Below the pieces are notes generated by a model, which was not told the DNA's origin, made no database searches, and was given only the letters and a program-made list of their open reading frames with translations. 40,232 nt of DNA from an uncultured Acidobacteriota bacterium (GTDB taxonomy: Bacteria > Acidobacteriota > Blastocatellia > RBC074): positions 1-40,232 of the forward strand of contig CAIOZW010000400.1 of the NCBI GenBank assembly GCA_903862855.1, written 5' to 3'. Made by a program: the position numbers and the translations under genes. Positions 26,800-34,571 of the stretch are shown one piece after another. Position 1 is the first letter of the stretch. Each line of letters starts with the position of its first letter.

Positions 26800-28121
26800 T
26801 CCGGATGGTTTCCATTCTCCCGTGACGGTTCAATCGTCTCGGTCTCGGGCGTGGGCAGGGCTTCGACCCGGACCCGTGAGATACGGCGGTCGTCGGCCTC
26901 AAGAATCTCGAAGCGCAACCCTTCGATCTCAAGTCGTTCACCAACACTGGGCAGATGGCCAAGGCGATTCAGTACCAGCCCGGCGACGGTCGTAAAGTCG
27001 TCAGCTGCCAGTTCGACATTGAATTGGCGCTCCAGCTTGCCAACTTCGAGATCGCCTCTGACAGTATAGCTCGTCTCATTCTCCTGGACGATCTGAACCT
27101 CCGTCGCGATCGGTTCCGGTTCGTCCTCATCTTCGATCTCACCAACGATCTCTTCGATCAGATCCTCAAGTGTGACCAGACCGGCCAGTCCACCATATTC
27201 GTCAATGACGAGAGCCATCTGCGCCTTCGCCTTCTGCATCTCCATCATAAGCTGGTCGATCGGCTTCGATTCGGGGACCTCATAGAGCTGTCGTCGGGCA
27301 AACTGGCTCACTGGACGTCCAACCTCATTCTCAGCCCAGCAGCGCAGCAGGTCACGGACATAGATGAGACCTTCGATGTGGTCGATCTGTCCGTTGTAGA
27401 CCGGGAGTCGCGAATACTTGGATTCGATCATCAGATCACGTACCTGCTCGATCGGCGTCTCTGCCTCGACCGCGACGATCTTTGGTCGCGGAGTCATCAC
27501 CTCGATCACCGTGCGGTCATTGAAACGAATGATCGACTGAATAAACTGCCCGTCCTTCTCATCGATGATTCCCTCATCTGCACCGACATGCAGAAAGGCC
27601 TGCAGCTCACTCTCGTCTTCGATCTGCTGCTCTTCCTCGCTACTCTCGGCCGCCGTCTCTCCATTTCGACGGAGCAGTCGCACCCGGTCGTGCATCGGTT
27701 TGGCGATCACTCCAATCATCGAGATCAGGACTCGCAGCGGAGTACGCAGTCTGAGAAGTGTCCGCCCCGGATCGTTCTGTGTCACCAGCAGGGGCAGTAT
27801 CAGCCGGAAGAAGAGGATGATTACGATCATCGAGGCGAGTGAAACGAGGATATATCGCTGTGGAGCAAGGCGCAGAGAGATCGCGGTGGTCAGAATGGCG
27901 ATCGAGGCGATTGACAGGTGGAGCGCAAGGGTCAGCGTAAAACTGATCTGGTGGTATTGATCCTCCAGCTGCTGCCAGAACTGGGCGTGCGGGGTATCCT
28001 CCGCTTCAGTCGCCAGCCGTCGCAGCGAGAGATCACTCATCTCGTCGAGCGCACTCTTGGCGGTTGAGGTGATGACCAGCACCAGTATCGCGATGCTGGT
28101 CAGAACTAAATCGGCTTCCAT
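26796..28121 (-). CDS. HlyC/CorC family CNNM-like transporter with CBS domains
   Basis: The 441-residue protein has an N-terminal membrane domain (about 1-130, three to four helices, DUF21/CNNM type). A CBS pair follows at about 205-330 (VMTPRPKIVAVEAETP, YSRLPVYNGQIDHIEGLIYVRDLL, QMALVIDEYGGLAGLVTLEDLIEEIVGEI). The C-terminal CorC/HlyC domain contains YTVRGDLEVGKLER. Relatives take part in Mg2+ or Co2+ transport or resistance. The old 'hemolysin' name is misleading. It sits between ybeY and era, a common arrangement. Its ATG overlaps the ybeY stop by one base. Confidence 0.9.
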   Translation of the reverse strand: MEADLVLTSIAILVLVITSTAKSALDEMSDLSLRRLATEAEDTPHAQFWQQLEDQYHQISFTLTLALHLSIASIAILTTAISLRLAPQRYILVSLASMIVIILFFRLILPLLVTQNDPGRTLLRLRTPLRVLISMIGVIAKPMHDRVRLLRRNGETAAESSEEEQQIEDESELQAFLHVGADEGIIDEKDGQFIQSIIRFNDRTVIEVMTPRPKIVAVEAETPIEQVRDLMIESKYSRLPVYNGQIDHIEGLIYVRDLLRCWAENEVGRPVSQFARRQLYEVPESKPIDQLMMEMQKAKAQMALVIDEYGGLAGLVTLEDLIEEIVGEIEDEDEPEPIATEVQIVQENETSYTVRGDLEVGKLERQFNVELAADDFTTVAGLVLNRLGHLPSVGERLEIEGLRFEILEADDRRISRVRVEALPTPETETIEPSRENGNHPE

Positions 28122-28696
28122 TATCTCCTCGGTTGTCGCGGCTGGGCAGTAGAGGAACCGCTGCTCTCCACCAGTAACTGGCGGCGGAGTCGCTTCTCGA
28201 GCCGGTTCATCTGACCCTGGTCGGTTTCGTGATCGTATCCAGCCAGATGGAGTGTTCCGTGGATCACCAGTTGTTCGATCTCCCGTTCAAAGGATATTTC
28301 ATACTTTATCGCATAGCGTGCCGCTGTCTCGACAGAGATTACCAGATCTCCAAGATTTCGGCCTGCTTCGGCGGGATCAGATGATGGATCCTCATCAGTC
28401 TCGGATTCGTGATAGGCAAAAGAGAGGACATCGGTTGGCTGGTCGATCCCTCTCCACGCGAGGTTGAGCCGTTGCATCTCAGGATCGCGAATAATGATGA
28501 TACTGAGCGTCGACTCCGTCTCGCCAATGGCGTCGAGAACGGCCCGGGCGAGGAGCGCCAGACCACGACGGTCGATTCTGTGAAGCCTCTGCCGGTTGAT
28601 CACCTCGATTGCCTCGACCTCGCGAAGCACACTGGGTGAATCGATCTTTTTGCTCCGCCGGTTGTTGCTAGAGACTGATCTTTCTGTTGTGCTCAT
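28121..28696 (-). CDS. ybeY: Endoribonuclease YbeY
   Basis: The 191-residue metalloprotein is needed for 16S rRNA 3'-end maturation and 70S quality control. The diagnostic zinc-binding motif [12 protein letters not shown] is present near the C-terminus, preceded by [19 protein letters not shown] and LGDLVIS. The chain is longer than the usual 150-165 residues, with extra residues at both ends. The ATG used lies 29 nt inside the phoH 3' end, so translation is probably coupled. A shorter start cannot be excluded. Confidence 0.95.
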   Translation of the reverse strand: MSTTERSVSSNNRRSKKIDSPSVLREVEAIEVINRQRLHRIDRRGLALLARAVLDAIGETESTLSIIIIRDPEMQRLNLAWRGIDQPTDVLSFAYHESETDEDPSSDPAEAGRNLGDLVISVETAARYAIKYEISFEREIEQLVIHGTLHLAGYDHETDQGQMNRLEKRLRRQLLVESSGSSTAQPRQPRR

Positions 28697-29630
28697 CGTA
28701 TGCCTTGATGATCATCTGCACGAGCTGGTGGCGGACCACATCGCGTTCATCAAACTGAACGAAGGCGATGCCCTCGATGCCGCTGACGACACGCTGCGCT
28801 TCGACCAGGCCGGATTTGCGACCGGATGGGAGATCGATCTGCGTCACATCACCGGTTATCACAGCCTTCGATCCAAACCCGATCCGCGTCAGGAACATCT
28901 TCATCTGCTCGGAGGTGGTGTTCTGAGCCTCGTCGAGAATAACGAATGAGTCGGCGAGTGTACGGCCGCGCATGAAGGCGAGCGGAGCAACTTCGATCAC
29001 CCGCTTCTCGAGAAATCGGGTCGCCTTCTCGGCGTCGAGAAGATCGAAGAGTGAGTCGTAGAGGGGGCGCAGGTACGGATCGACCTTCTCCTGAAGATCG
29101 CCGGGCAGGAACCCGAGTTTCTCGCCGGCCTCGACCGCTGGCCGGGCTAGGACGATTCGATTGACTCGCTTGGCAAGCAGGAACTGAATGCCCATGGCGA
29201 CCGCGAGAAATGTCTTTCCGGTCCCCGCCGGCCCGATTCCGAAGACGATGTCGTGGTCTTCGATCGCCTCGAGATAGCGACGCTGATTGGGCCCTTTGGC
29301 CGTTACCTGCTTGCGGCCGCTCGGGTTGATCCGTTTCTGGCCAGTCAGGAGTTCGCGGAGGGAAGAGGCCCGGTCATCGGCAATCTGGCGAAAAGCCTCG
29401 CGCATCTCGCTGCTGCTTGGTGTCCGCCCCTCGGTGAAGAGTTGCGTGTAGTCCTTGAGGATGCGCTCGACAATGACCACATCGGCCTCATCCCCCTCGA
29501 CAATCAGTTCCGCTCCACGCCCACCGACGCGGACGCTCAACAGCGACTCGAGATATTTGATGTTCTGGTCGTAGGGACCGAAAAGTGCTTCGAGCCCTTT
29601 CTCAGGTATTGTAATCTTCAGACTTCGCAG
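28668..29630 (-). CDS. phoH: PhoH-family ATPase, apparently with a CTG start codon
   Basis: The P-loop ATPase domain shows [15 protein letters not shown] (Walker A), [36 protein letters not shown] (Walker B) and [11 protein letters not shown]. The N-terminal conserved part of PhoH ([20 protein letters not shown] and the following strand) reads in frame upstream of TTG 29540, so a start there would cut into the domain. Between that region and the in-frame stop at 29649-29651 there is no ATG, GTG or TTG. CTG at 29630-29628 has AGGA eight bases upstream and gives a 320-residue protein, the usual length. It overlaps ybeY and leads the rRNA-maturation operon. PhoH is thought to act in RNA metabolism with YbeY. 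Confidence 0.88.
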   Translation of the reverse strand: MRSLKITIPEKGLEALFGPYDQNIKYLESLLSVRVGGRGAELIVEGDEADVVIVERILKDYTQLFTEGRTPSSSEMREAFRQIADDRASSLRELLTGQKRINPSGRKQVTAKGPNQRRYLEAIEDHDIVFGIGPAGTGKTFLAVAMGIQFLLAKRVNRIVLARPAVEAGEKLGFLPGDLQEKVDPYLRPLYDSLFDLLDAEKATRFLEKRVIEVAPLAFMRGRTLADSFVILDEAQNTTSEQMKMFLTRIGFGSKAVITGDVTQIDLPSGRKSGLVEAQRVVSGIEGIAFVQFDERDVVRHQLVQMIIKAYDEHNRKISL

Positions 29631-29677
29631 TTCGACGTTCCTGTCCGGTTACGAAAAATTGGAATCAGATTCAAGCC

Positions 29678-29708
29678 ATTATCCTAACAGAACGGGCCTG
29701 TCTTGCAA
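29678..29708 (-). promoter_or_regulatory. Weak promoter candidate for the phoH operon
   Basis: On the minus strand GATAAT (29683-29678) lies about 50 bases before the CTG start. A possible TTGCAA -35 is at 29708-29703 with a long 19-base spacer. Only the -10 is a good match. Confidence 0.28.
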
Positions 29709-29728
29709 AACCCGCCATCTGCGATCAG

Positions 29729-29769
29729 TCTCCAGGCAGACCTCTTTCAGCGGTCTGCTCACCTGGAGA
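29729..29769 (-). terminator. Hairpin between the SnoaL-like gene and phoH
   Basis: TCTCCAGG (29729-29736) and CAGACC (29737-29742) pair with GGTCTG (29752-29757) and CCTGGAGA (29762-29769), making 14 pairs with a 4-nt bulge. It lies just downstream of the SnoaL-like stop on the minus strand and probably separates the two transcripts. No U-tract follows. Confidence 0.55.
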
Positions 29770-29790
29770 GGACTCTCCCGGCAGGGACGA

Positions 29791-30273
29791 CTACTGAGCG
29801 GCTGACGTATGGTCGTGGATGATCTTCCAGCCATCCTTGAACCGGCGCAGCACCAGCGTATAGATGCCGGTTGCCTTTCGCCCGTCACGAAAAGTGAGGT
29901 GGTATTCCCCGCGGGCGAAGGCGGACTCCGGGCCGAGGAGCGTGATGTCGAGGTTGGCAAAGGCCAGCTCACCCATCTCCTTACCGTCAGCCTGATAGGT
30001 CTTCCGGTAGCGTTCCAGCGTCGCCTCCCAGCCGTTCAAACGCCGCGCGCCGGAGAAGAAGGTCAGCTCCTCCGAGTGCCAGTAACTCTTCATGAACTCT
30101 TCCAGCTTTCCGGCGTTCCAGGCCTTGACCTGCTCGTCAAGCACCCGGCGAACCGGTACTCTCTCCTGAGCCGCATCTCCCCTCGACCTGTCAGACTGGA
30201 TGGGAGTGGTGGCGATGGTGGGCGCGCCTGGAACATAAATCATAATGGCCAGTAAGATGATGGTCGCTCTCAT
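29791..30273 (-). CDS. Secreted SnoaL-like/DUF4440 (NTF2 fold) protein
   Basis: The 160-residue product has a signal peptide (MRATIILLAIMIYVPGAPTIA). One NTF2-like domain follows: LDEQVKAWNAGKLEEFMKSYW, LTFFSGARRLNGWEATLERY, FARGEYHLTFRDGRKATGIYTLVLRRFKDGWKIIHDHTS. The last segment is typical of DUF4440/SnoaL-like proteins. These folds serve as small-ligand binding or isomerase scaffolds; no catalytic function can be given. ATG 30273 is used because it begins the signal peptide. The upstream ATG at 30327 lies in the loop of a large hairpin and would add a charged extension before the signal. Confidence 0.8.
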   Translation of the reverse strand: MRATIILLAIMIYVPGAPTIATTPIQSDRSRGDAAQERVPVRRVLDEQVKAWNAGKLEEFMKSYWHSEELTFFSGARRLNGWEATLERYRKTYQADGKEMGELAFANLDITLLGPESAFARGEYHLTFRDGRKATGIYTLVLRRFKDGWKIIHDHTSAAQ

Positions 30274-30303
30274 ACCTTTTTCAATCGTCTCCTTGTTGGT
30301 CTT

Positions 30304-30351
30304 CACGATCCTTGATTCCTCGACCATGTTGCCGGGTCGAGGAGGATCGTG
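30304..30351. promoter_or_regulatory. Large inverted repeat in the divergent region
   Basis: CACGATCC (30304-30311) and TCCTCGACC (30317-30325) pair with GGTCGAGGA (30335-30343) and GGATCGTG (30344-30351). That gives 17 pairs with a 5-nt bulge and a 9-nt loop. It lies upstream of the SnoaL-like gene on the minus strand and about 130 bp upstream of the PBP1A gene. It may be a leader hairpin, a two-way terminator or a protein-binding site. Confidence 0.6.
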
Positions 30352-30417
30352 GTTCTGACCTGAACCGCCCGCTGAATGGACCGATCGGTGATTGCGCAGG
30401 CCTGGAACAGATTCACG

Positions 30418-30463
30418 AAAATGGTATCATCCACGCGTGCTTGCTGGACTTTTCCACCATTTT
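30418..30463. promoter_or_regulatory. AAAATGGT inverted repeat spanning the PBP1A promoter
   Basis: AAAATGGT at 30418-30425 and its exact complement at 30456-30463 are 30 bases apart. The second arm lies between the presumed -35 and -10 elements. A related palindrome lies before purC (34512-34528). This could be an operator pair. Confidence 0.4.
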
Positions 30464-30475
30464 CGCTGTTATAAT
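30446..30475 (+). promoter_or_regulatory. Promoter candidate directly at the PBP1A start
   Basis: A perfect TATAAT at 30470-30475 follows TGGACT (30446-30451) with an 18-base spacer. The predicted transcription start coincides with the ATG at 30482, and no ribosome-binding site precedes that ATG. A leaderless transcript is therefore suggested. Confidence 0.42.
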
Positions 30476-30481
30476 CGTCCC

Positions 30482-33115
30482 ATGAATGCGCAGAAGCAAG
30501 GAATTTCTGATCCCAAGAGGCGGGACTGGTTGCTACCGGTCTGGATTGGCCGACATCAAGAGCGGCTGCCCCGCTTTGTCATCCGCCTTGGAGGATTCAT
30601 CCAGAGCAACAGTCTGGGGGCGCTGCTCCTCCTGACCGTATTTGCGGGAGGCCTGTCCGGACTCGTTCTCGTCTCGCTCTCTTCGCTGACCAGTTTTGCC
30701 CGCGAGGTCGATGCCCTTGCCGATTATCGCCCGCCTCAGATTACCAAGGTCTATGCGAGCAATGGCAAAGTGATCGGGGAGCTTGCTCTTGAACGCCGCA
30801 TTCCCATCGAGTATGAACAGATCCCGGAGCGGTTGAAACAGGCGATCCTCGCCATCGAGGATACGCGTTTCTATGACCATCTCGGTATCGACCCTGTCCG
30901 CATGGCCGGATCACTGCTTCAGAACGTCATTCGTCAGCGCCGGGCGCAGGGCGCGTCGACACTCACCCAGCAGCTTGCGCGAACCCTCTTTCTCAATCGC
31001 GAAAAGACCTACATCAGAAAGATCAAGGAGATAATGTTCGCGCTCCAGATCGAGCGGGTCTACACCAAAGAGCAGATTCTGACGATGTACTGCAACCAGC
31101 ACTTCCTGGGCGGGGGGGCGTATGGTTTCGAGGCTGCTGCCAACTACTATTTCCGCAAGCCGCTCAAGGATCTTGCCCTCCACCAGTATGCACTTCTTGC
31201 TGCGCTCCCAAAGGCACCACAGCAGTACTCACCACTGCTCCGCCCCAAGGCGGCGCTGGAGCGGCGCAACCTGGTGCTCCAGGCGATGGTCGAATCGGGA
31301 TTCATCACGGCGACGGAGGCAGGCGCAGCCCGTGCCCTGCCACTTGATCTCGATCCGGACGACCAGCGCGGCAAGAATGATCGTTCACCCCACGCCTATT
31401 TCATTGAAGAGGTTCGTCAGGAACTCCAGCGGTTGCTCGTAGAGCGGCTTGCCCAGGACGCCATGGATGCCTACCGGGCCGGCCTGAGCGTCTATACGTC
31501 ACTCGACGAGGATGCCCAGATTGCCGCAGTCAATGCCGTCCGGAGAGGTGCACAGCAGTATCAGCGTCGTCACGGCTGGAGATTCAAGCTCGAGAATATC
31601 GGTGCGAAGGACACGGCGGCTCTGGACAAGTATGTCCATCCAACCTGGACGCGGACGGCACCCGGAATCGACGAGGTTCTGACCGGACTGGTCAGAGAGG
31701 TCAATGATCGCGGAACCAGGGTCTCTTTCGGAGCCTATTCGGCAACCATTACGGCAGCCCAGACCCAGATCGTCGGTCGTCCGCCTTCAACGATCTTCAA
31801 GCGCGGAGATCTCGCTCCATTCAAGGTCAAGTCGATCGATGTAGCGAAGAAGCAGCTCGAGGTGATTTTTGAGCCACAGCCGGATGTCCAGGCCGCTCTG
31901 GTTCTGATCGATGCGAAGACCGGTCAGATCAAGGCTCTCGTTGGTGGTTACGATTTTGCAATGACCAAATTCAACCACGCCACCCAGGCCAATCGTCAGA
32001 CAGGTTCGGTCTTCAAACCCTTTATCTATGCGGCCGCGATTGAGCAGGGACTGAGTATTGACGACTATGTCGATGATGTCCCCTTCCAGCGTGGAGAGTG
32101 GATTCCCCGCAACTACGACGACAGTTTCATGGGGCCGATCACCATTCGTCAGGCACTTGCTCTTTCGCGCAACATCCCGGCAGTACGGATCCTCGACGAG
32201 ATCGGGGTCAGCAATGCCGCCAGTCTGGTGACCCGTCTCAAGCTGCCCAATCCGATGGCACCATTTCTCCCCTCGGCGCTCGGCGCCACGGAGGAGCCGC
32301 TGCTGAGCCTCGCCGCCGCCTATGCCTCATTCGCCAATCGCGGAGTCTGGTCCGAGCCGACGCGGATCGTCCGCGTCGTCGATCGTGACGGTAATATTCT
32401 CGATGCCGGGACGAACCAGCAGGAGCAGGTCATCACTCCTTACGTTGCCGGGCAGATGGTCGAACTGATGAAAGGTTCGGTTCAGTATGGGACCTCGACG
32501 GCGGCCGGATCGTTGGGACACGAGGTCGCCGGAAAGACGGGAACAGTCAACGATTTTACCGACGCCTGGTTTATCGGCTATACACCATCGGTCGTCTGTG
32601 GAGTCTGGATCGGATACAGCGACCAGAAGAAGTCGCTTGGACAGGGAGAGTCAGGAGCCTCGGCAGCGCTCCCATTCTGGCTCGATTTCATGCGTGAGTA
32701 TCTGAAGGACAAGCCAAAGGAGCGCTTCGCTCCTCCGCCGGAACTGACTGAGGAGATGATCTCTGTCCGTTCAATGCGCGCCAGAATTCACGCCAACGAA
32801 CGGGCGCGGCTGGGTGTTCTGACTGGAGACATTCTGCCCGAATCGACCGACCTTGAACTCGATCCTCTTGGAGCTGAACCGGATGGTACGCCCGCCACAT
32901 CTGCTCCGCCCAAAACCTCATCACCGGCCCCATCGGCTGCTCCAGCTCCGCCGGCATCCCCGGTTCGACCACCGGTCTCTACCGGCCCTCCGCCGGTCTA
33001 CCGTGAGCCACGAGAGATGCGCCCTGAGCCGCAGCGTATCCCCCGCCCGACTCCTGCTCCACGGATCGAGGAGCCTGTCAGAAAAGGGCGCAAGGGCAAG
33101 GTCGAGGATCCCTGA
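30482..33115 (+). CDS. Class A penicillin-binding protein 1A (bifunctional peptidoglycan synthase)
   Basis: This 877-residue enzyme polymerises and cross-links peptidoglycan at the inner membrane. It has a short cytoplasmic tail, one TM helix (about 44-67) and a GT51 glycosyltransferase domain with catalytic Glu126 in EDTRFYDHLG plus GASTLTQQLARTLFL, IERVYTKEQILTMYCN and GGGAYGFEAAANYYF. An OB-like insert at about 390-470 is followed by the transpeptidase with Ser509-x-x-Lys512 (SVFK), Ser562-Arg-Asn564 and Lys685-Thr-Gly687. The last 100 residues are rich in Pro, Ala and Ser and end in a basic stretch. The upstream in-frame codons from 30392 are less likely because a perfect -10 lies between them and ATG 30482. 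Confidence 0.94.
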   Translation: MNAQKQGISDPKRRDWLLPVWIGRHQERLPRFVIRLGGFIQSNSLGALLLLTVFAGGLSGLVLVSLSSLTSFAREVDALADYRPPQITKVYASNGKVIGELALERRIPIEYEQIPERLKQAILAIEDTRFYDHLGIDPVRMAGSLLQNVIRQRRAQGASTLTQQLARTLFLNREKTYIRKIKEIMFALQIERVYTKEQILTMYCNQHFLGGGAYGFEAAANYYFRKPLKDLALHQYALLAALPKAPQQYSPLLRPKAALERRNLVLQAMVESGFITATEAGAARALPLDLDPDDQRGKNDRSPHAYFIEEVRQELQRLLVERLAQDAMDAYRAGLSVYTSLDEDAQIAAVNAVRRGAQQYQRRHGWRFKLENIGAKDTAALDKYVHPTWTRTAPGIDEVLTGLVREVNDRGTRVSFGAYSATITAAQTQIVGRPPSTIFKRGDLAPFKVKSIDVAKKQLEVIFEPQPDVQAALVLIDAKTGQIKALVGGYDFAMTKFNHATQANRQTGSVFKPFIYAAAIEQGLSIDDYVDDVPFQRGEWIPRNYDDSFMGPITIRQALALSRNIPAVRILDEIGVSNAASLVTRLKLPNPMAPFLPSALGATEEPLLSLAAAYASFANRGVWSEPTRIVRVVDRDGNILDAGTNQQEQVITPYVAGQMVELMKGSVQYGTSTAAGSLGHEVAGKTGTVNDFTDAWFIGYTPSVVCGVWIGYSDQKKSLGQGESGASAALPFWLDFMREYLKDKPKERFAPPPELTEEMISVRSMRARIHANERARLGVLTGDILPESTDLELDPLGAEPDGTPATSAPPKTSSPAPSAAPAPPASPVRPPVSTGPPPVYREPREMRPEPQRIPRPTPAPRIEEPVRKGRKGKVEDP

Positions 33116-33118
33116 TCA

Positions 33119-33150
33119 GCCTGATGGGCTGGGCTGATGGCCTGATGGGC
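33119..33150. repeat. 11-bp direct repeats between convergent genes
   Basis: GCCTGATGGGC occurs at 33119-33129 and 33140-33150, with a related GGGCTGATGG between them. This is in the 45-nt gap between the PBP1A stop and the convergent response regulator stop. It may form small hairpins acting as a terminator for both. Confidence 0.6.
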
Positions 33151-33160
33151 CGAAACGGGG

Positions 33161-33934
33161 CTACTCTTCAGGCTCATCATTGAACTTGTAACCGATGCCC
33201 CAGACTGTCATTACCAGCTTGGGATCGTCAGGATTCTCTTCGATCTTTGCCCGCAAACGGTTGATATGCGAGTCGATCGTCCGGTCATACCCGGCGTACG
33301 TATAGTCCCAGATATTCTCGAGCAGAAACTTGCGTGAGTAGACCCTCCCGGGGTGGGAGGCAAAGAGCGAGAGAAGCTCGAACTCCTTCGGGGTCAGATC
33401 GACTGCCCGGCCGGAGATTGTCACTTCGCGCCGCGCCGGATCGATGCGCAGATTTCCCCGCACGATCGGCATCTGATCCGACTCCGTCTTGTCACTGCCT
33501 CTTGCCCTGGTTCTGCGCAGCACGCTCTTCAAGCGGGCCTCTAGTTCGCGCAGGCTGAACGGCTTGGTCATATAGTCGTCTGCGCCCATCTCAAGACCAA
33601 GCACCTTGTCGACCACATCGTCCTTCGCGGTCAGCATGATGATTGGCAGCGTCGGATATCTCTCCCTCACCTGCCGGCAGACGGTCAACCCATCCACCTT
33701 CGGCAGCATCAGGTCGAGAATCATGACCGTCGGCTGATCGCTCAGGGCGAGACGAACTCCGACCTCACCGTCGTTGGCCGTTGTGACCTCATATCCGACG
33801 TGGCGGAAGTAGTCGCTGATCATACGCTGGATATTTGGGTCGTCTTCGACCACCAGCAGTCGTTCCTTGCCACCGGGAAGACTCCCGCCTGTCCGTGAGG
33901 TAGATTCCGGCGTGTTTGCGGATGGTTTGTTCAT
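33161..33934 (-). CDS. OmpR/PhoB-type response regulator without adjacent kinase
   Basis: The 257-residue regulator has an N-terminal extension of about 24 residues rich in Ser, Thr and Gly. The receiver domain has the acidic pair Asp31/Asp32, phospho-acceptor Asp74 in LDLMLPKVDG, Thr102 and Lys124 in MTKPF. A winged-helix DNA-binding domain occupies about 155-255 (TPKEFELLSLFASHPGRVYSRKFLLENIWDY, RTIDSHINRLRAKIEENP). ATG 33934 has GAGGGG five bases upstream and is preferred to the frame's first ATG at 34015. No histidine kinase is found in the window, so its partner lies elsewhere. The convergent PBP1A gene hints at an envelope role but proves nothing. Confidence 0.92.
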   Translation of the reverse strand: MNKPSANTPESTSRTGGSLPGGKERLLVVEDDPNIQRMISDYFRHVGYEVTTANDGEVGVRLALSDQPTVMILDLMLPKVDGLTVCRQVRERYPTLPIIMLTAKDDVVDKVLGLEMGADDYMTKPFSLRELEARLKSVLRRTRARGSDKTESDQMPIVRGNLRIDPARREVTISGRAVDLTPKEFELLSLFASHPGRVYSRKFLLENIWDYTYAGYDRTIDSHINRLRAKIEENPDDPKLVMTVWGIGYKFNDEPEE

Positions 33935-34022
33935 CGATCGCCCCTCTTTCAGCTGTTGTTCTTTCTGACCACTATTCAGACCCATCGGGCCCAGGCCGTC
34001 GAATATCATTGGCAATTGAACT

Positions 34023-34059
34023 GACCGGTCTGGTCGATTGCCGATCAGCCAGATCGGTC
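34023..34059. repeat. Inverted repeat upstream of the response regulator gene
   Basis: GACCGGTCTGG (34023-34033) pairs with CCAGATCGGTC (34049-34059) at 11 positions, one being a G-T pair, around a 15-base loop. It lies about 90 bases upstream of the regulator start and could be a leader hairpin or binding site. Confidence 0.45.
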
Positions 34060-34230
34060 ACCAAGATGGCACTGTGACGGCACCAATAAGCCACCAGGAG
34101 GGATCAGAATCAATATCGATCCTTGAACCCATTGTGCGAGAATGGCCGACTCCCGGGTGCCCGACACTCTGTCTGTATTAAAATCTCTTTATATTCTTCC
34201 GACTCACGCAATGATACGTTGCGTCTAACC

Positions 34231-34283
34231 CACGTGCAAGCCCACTTGCAGGCCCTATGGCGCACCCCATTGCGCACCCCATC
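34231..34283. repeat. Two adjacent 12-bp tandem duplications
   Basis: 34231-34242 and 34243-34254 match at 10 of 12 bases (CACGTGCAAGCC type). 34260-34271 and 34272-34283 match at 11 of 12 (GCGCACCCCATT type). Confidence 0.8.
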
Positions 34284-34511
34284 GCACACTTAGTCGAGCT
34301 GCTCCTTGACAACCAGGGCTTCGACCCGAATAATGCCATATTTTCTTCGGCGCTGGCCATTGTTTAATCGCCATCATCTTCGACGGAGGGGGTTAAGATC
34401 AAGATCAAGATTGACCTCGACTGAAGGATCTGGCATTCTCCGCCGTGGTGGCGCTGTCCCTCAACTCCATCATCCGTGGTTCAACGTCGTTTTATAGACT
34501 GAAGTTGTTCG

Positions 34512-34528
34512 CCATTTTGTCAAAATGG
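34512..34528. promoter_or_regulatory. Perfect 17-nt palindrome upstream of purC (candidate operator)
   Basis: CCATTTTG-T-CAAAATGG is symmetric at all eight pairs. A further CCATTTT half-site lies at 34537-34543. The same heptamer arms occur at the PBP1A promoter. The palindrome ends 43 bases before the purC ATG. Confidence 0.5.
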
Positions 34529-34544
34529 TGATTTCTCCATTTTA

Positions 34545-34570
34545 CCTGGCATCTTCACCTGGCGTCTTCA
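34545..34570 (+). repeat. 13-bp tandem repeat occupying the purC ribosome-binding region
   Basis: CCTGGCATCTTCA (34545-34557) is followed by CCTGGCGTCTTCA (34558-34570), differing at one base and ending one base before the ATG. No Shine-Dalgarno sequence is present where one is expected, so purC may be translated by another route. Confidence 0.85.
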
Positions 34571-34571
34571 C

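Larger units (their letters stand above)
33935..34571. other. Divergent intergenic region between the response regulator and purC
   Basis: No gene is supported in these 637 bases. It contains a hairpin-forming repeat at 34023-34059, an A/T-rich stretch at 34175-34205, two 12-bp tandem duplications at 34231-34283, an AAAATGG palindrome at 34512-34528 and a 13-bp tandem repeat directly before the purC start. A minus-strand frame at 34178-34360 encodes only repeat-derived sequence. Confidence 0.6.

Noticed and set aside
26955-27842. Plus-strand frame of 295 codons opposite the CorC-like gene
   Set aside because: Asp/Leu/His-rich antisense translation without a domain; the minus-strand gene has clear CBS motifs.
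34178-34360. 60-codon minus-strand frame with CAMG-type repeats
   Set aside because: The repeats come from the 12-bp DNA duplications; nothing else supports a protein.
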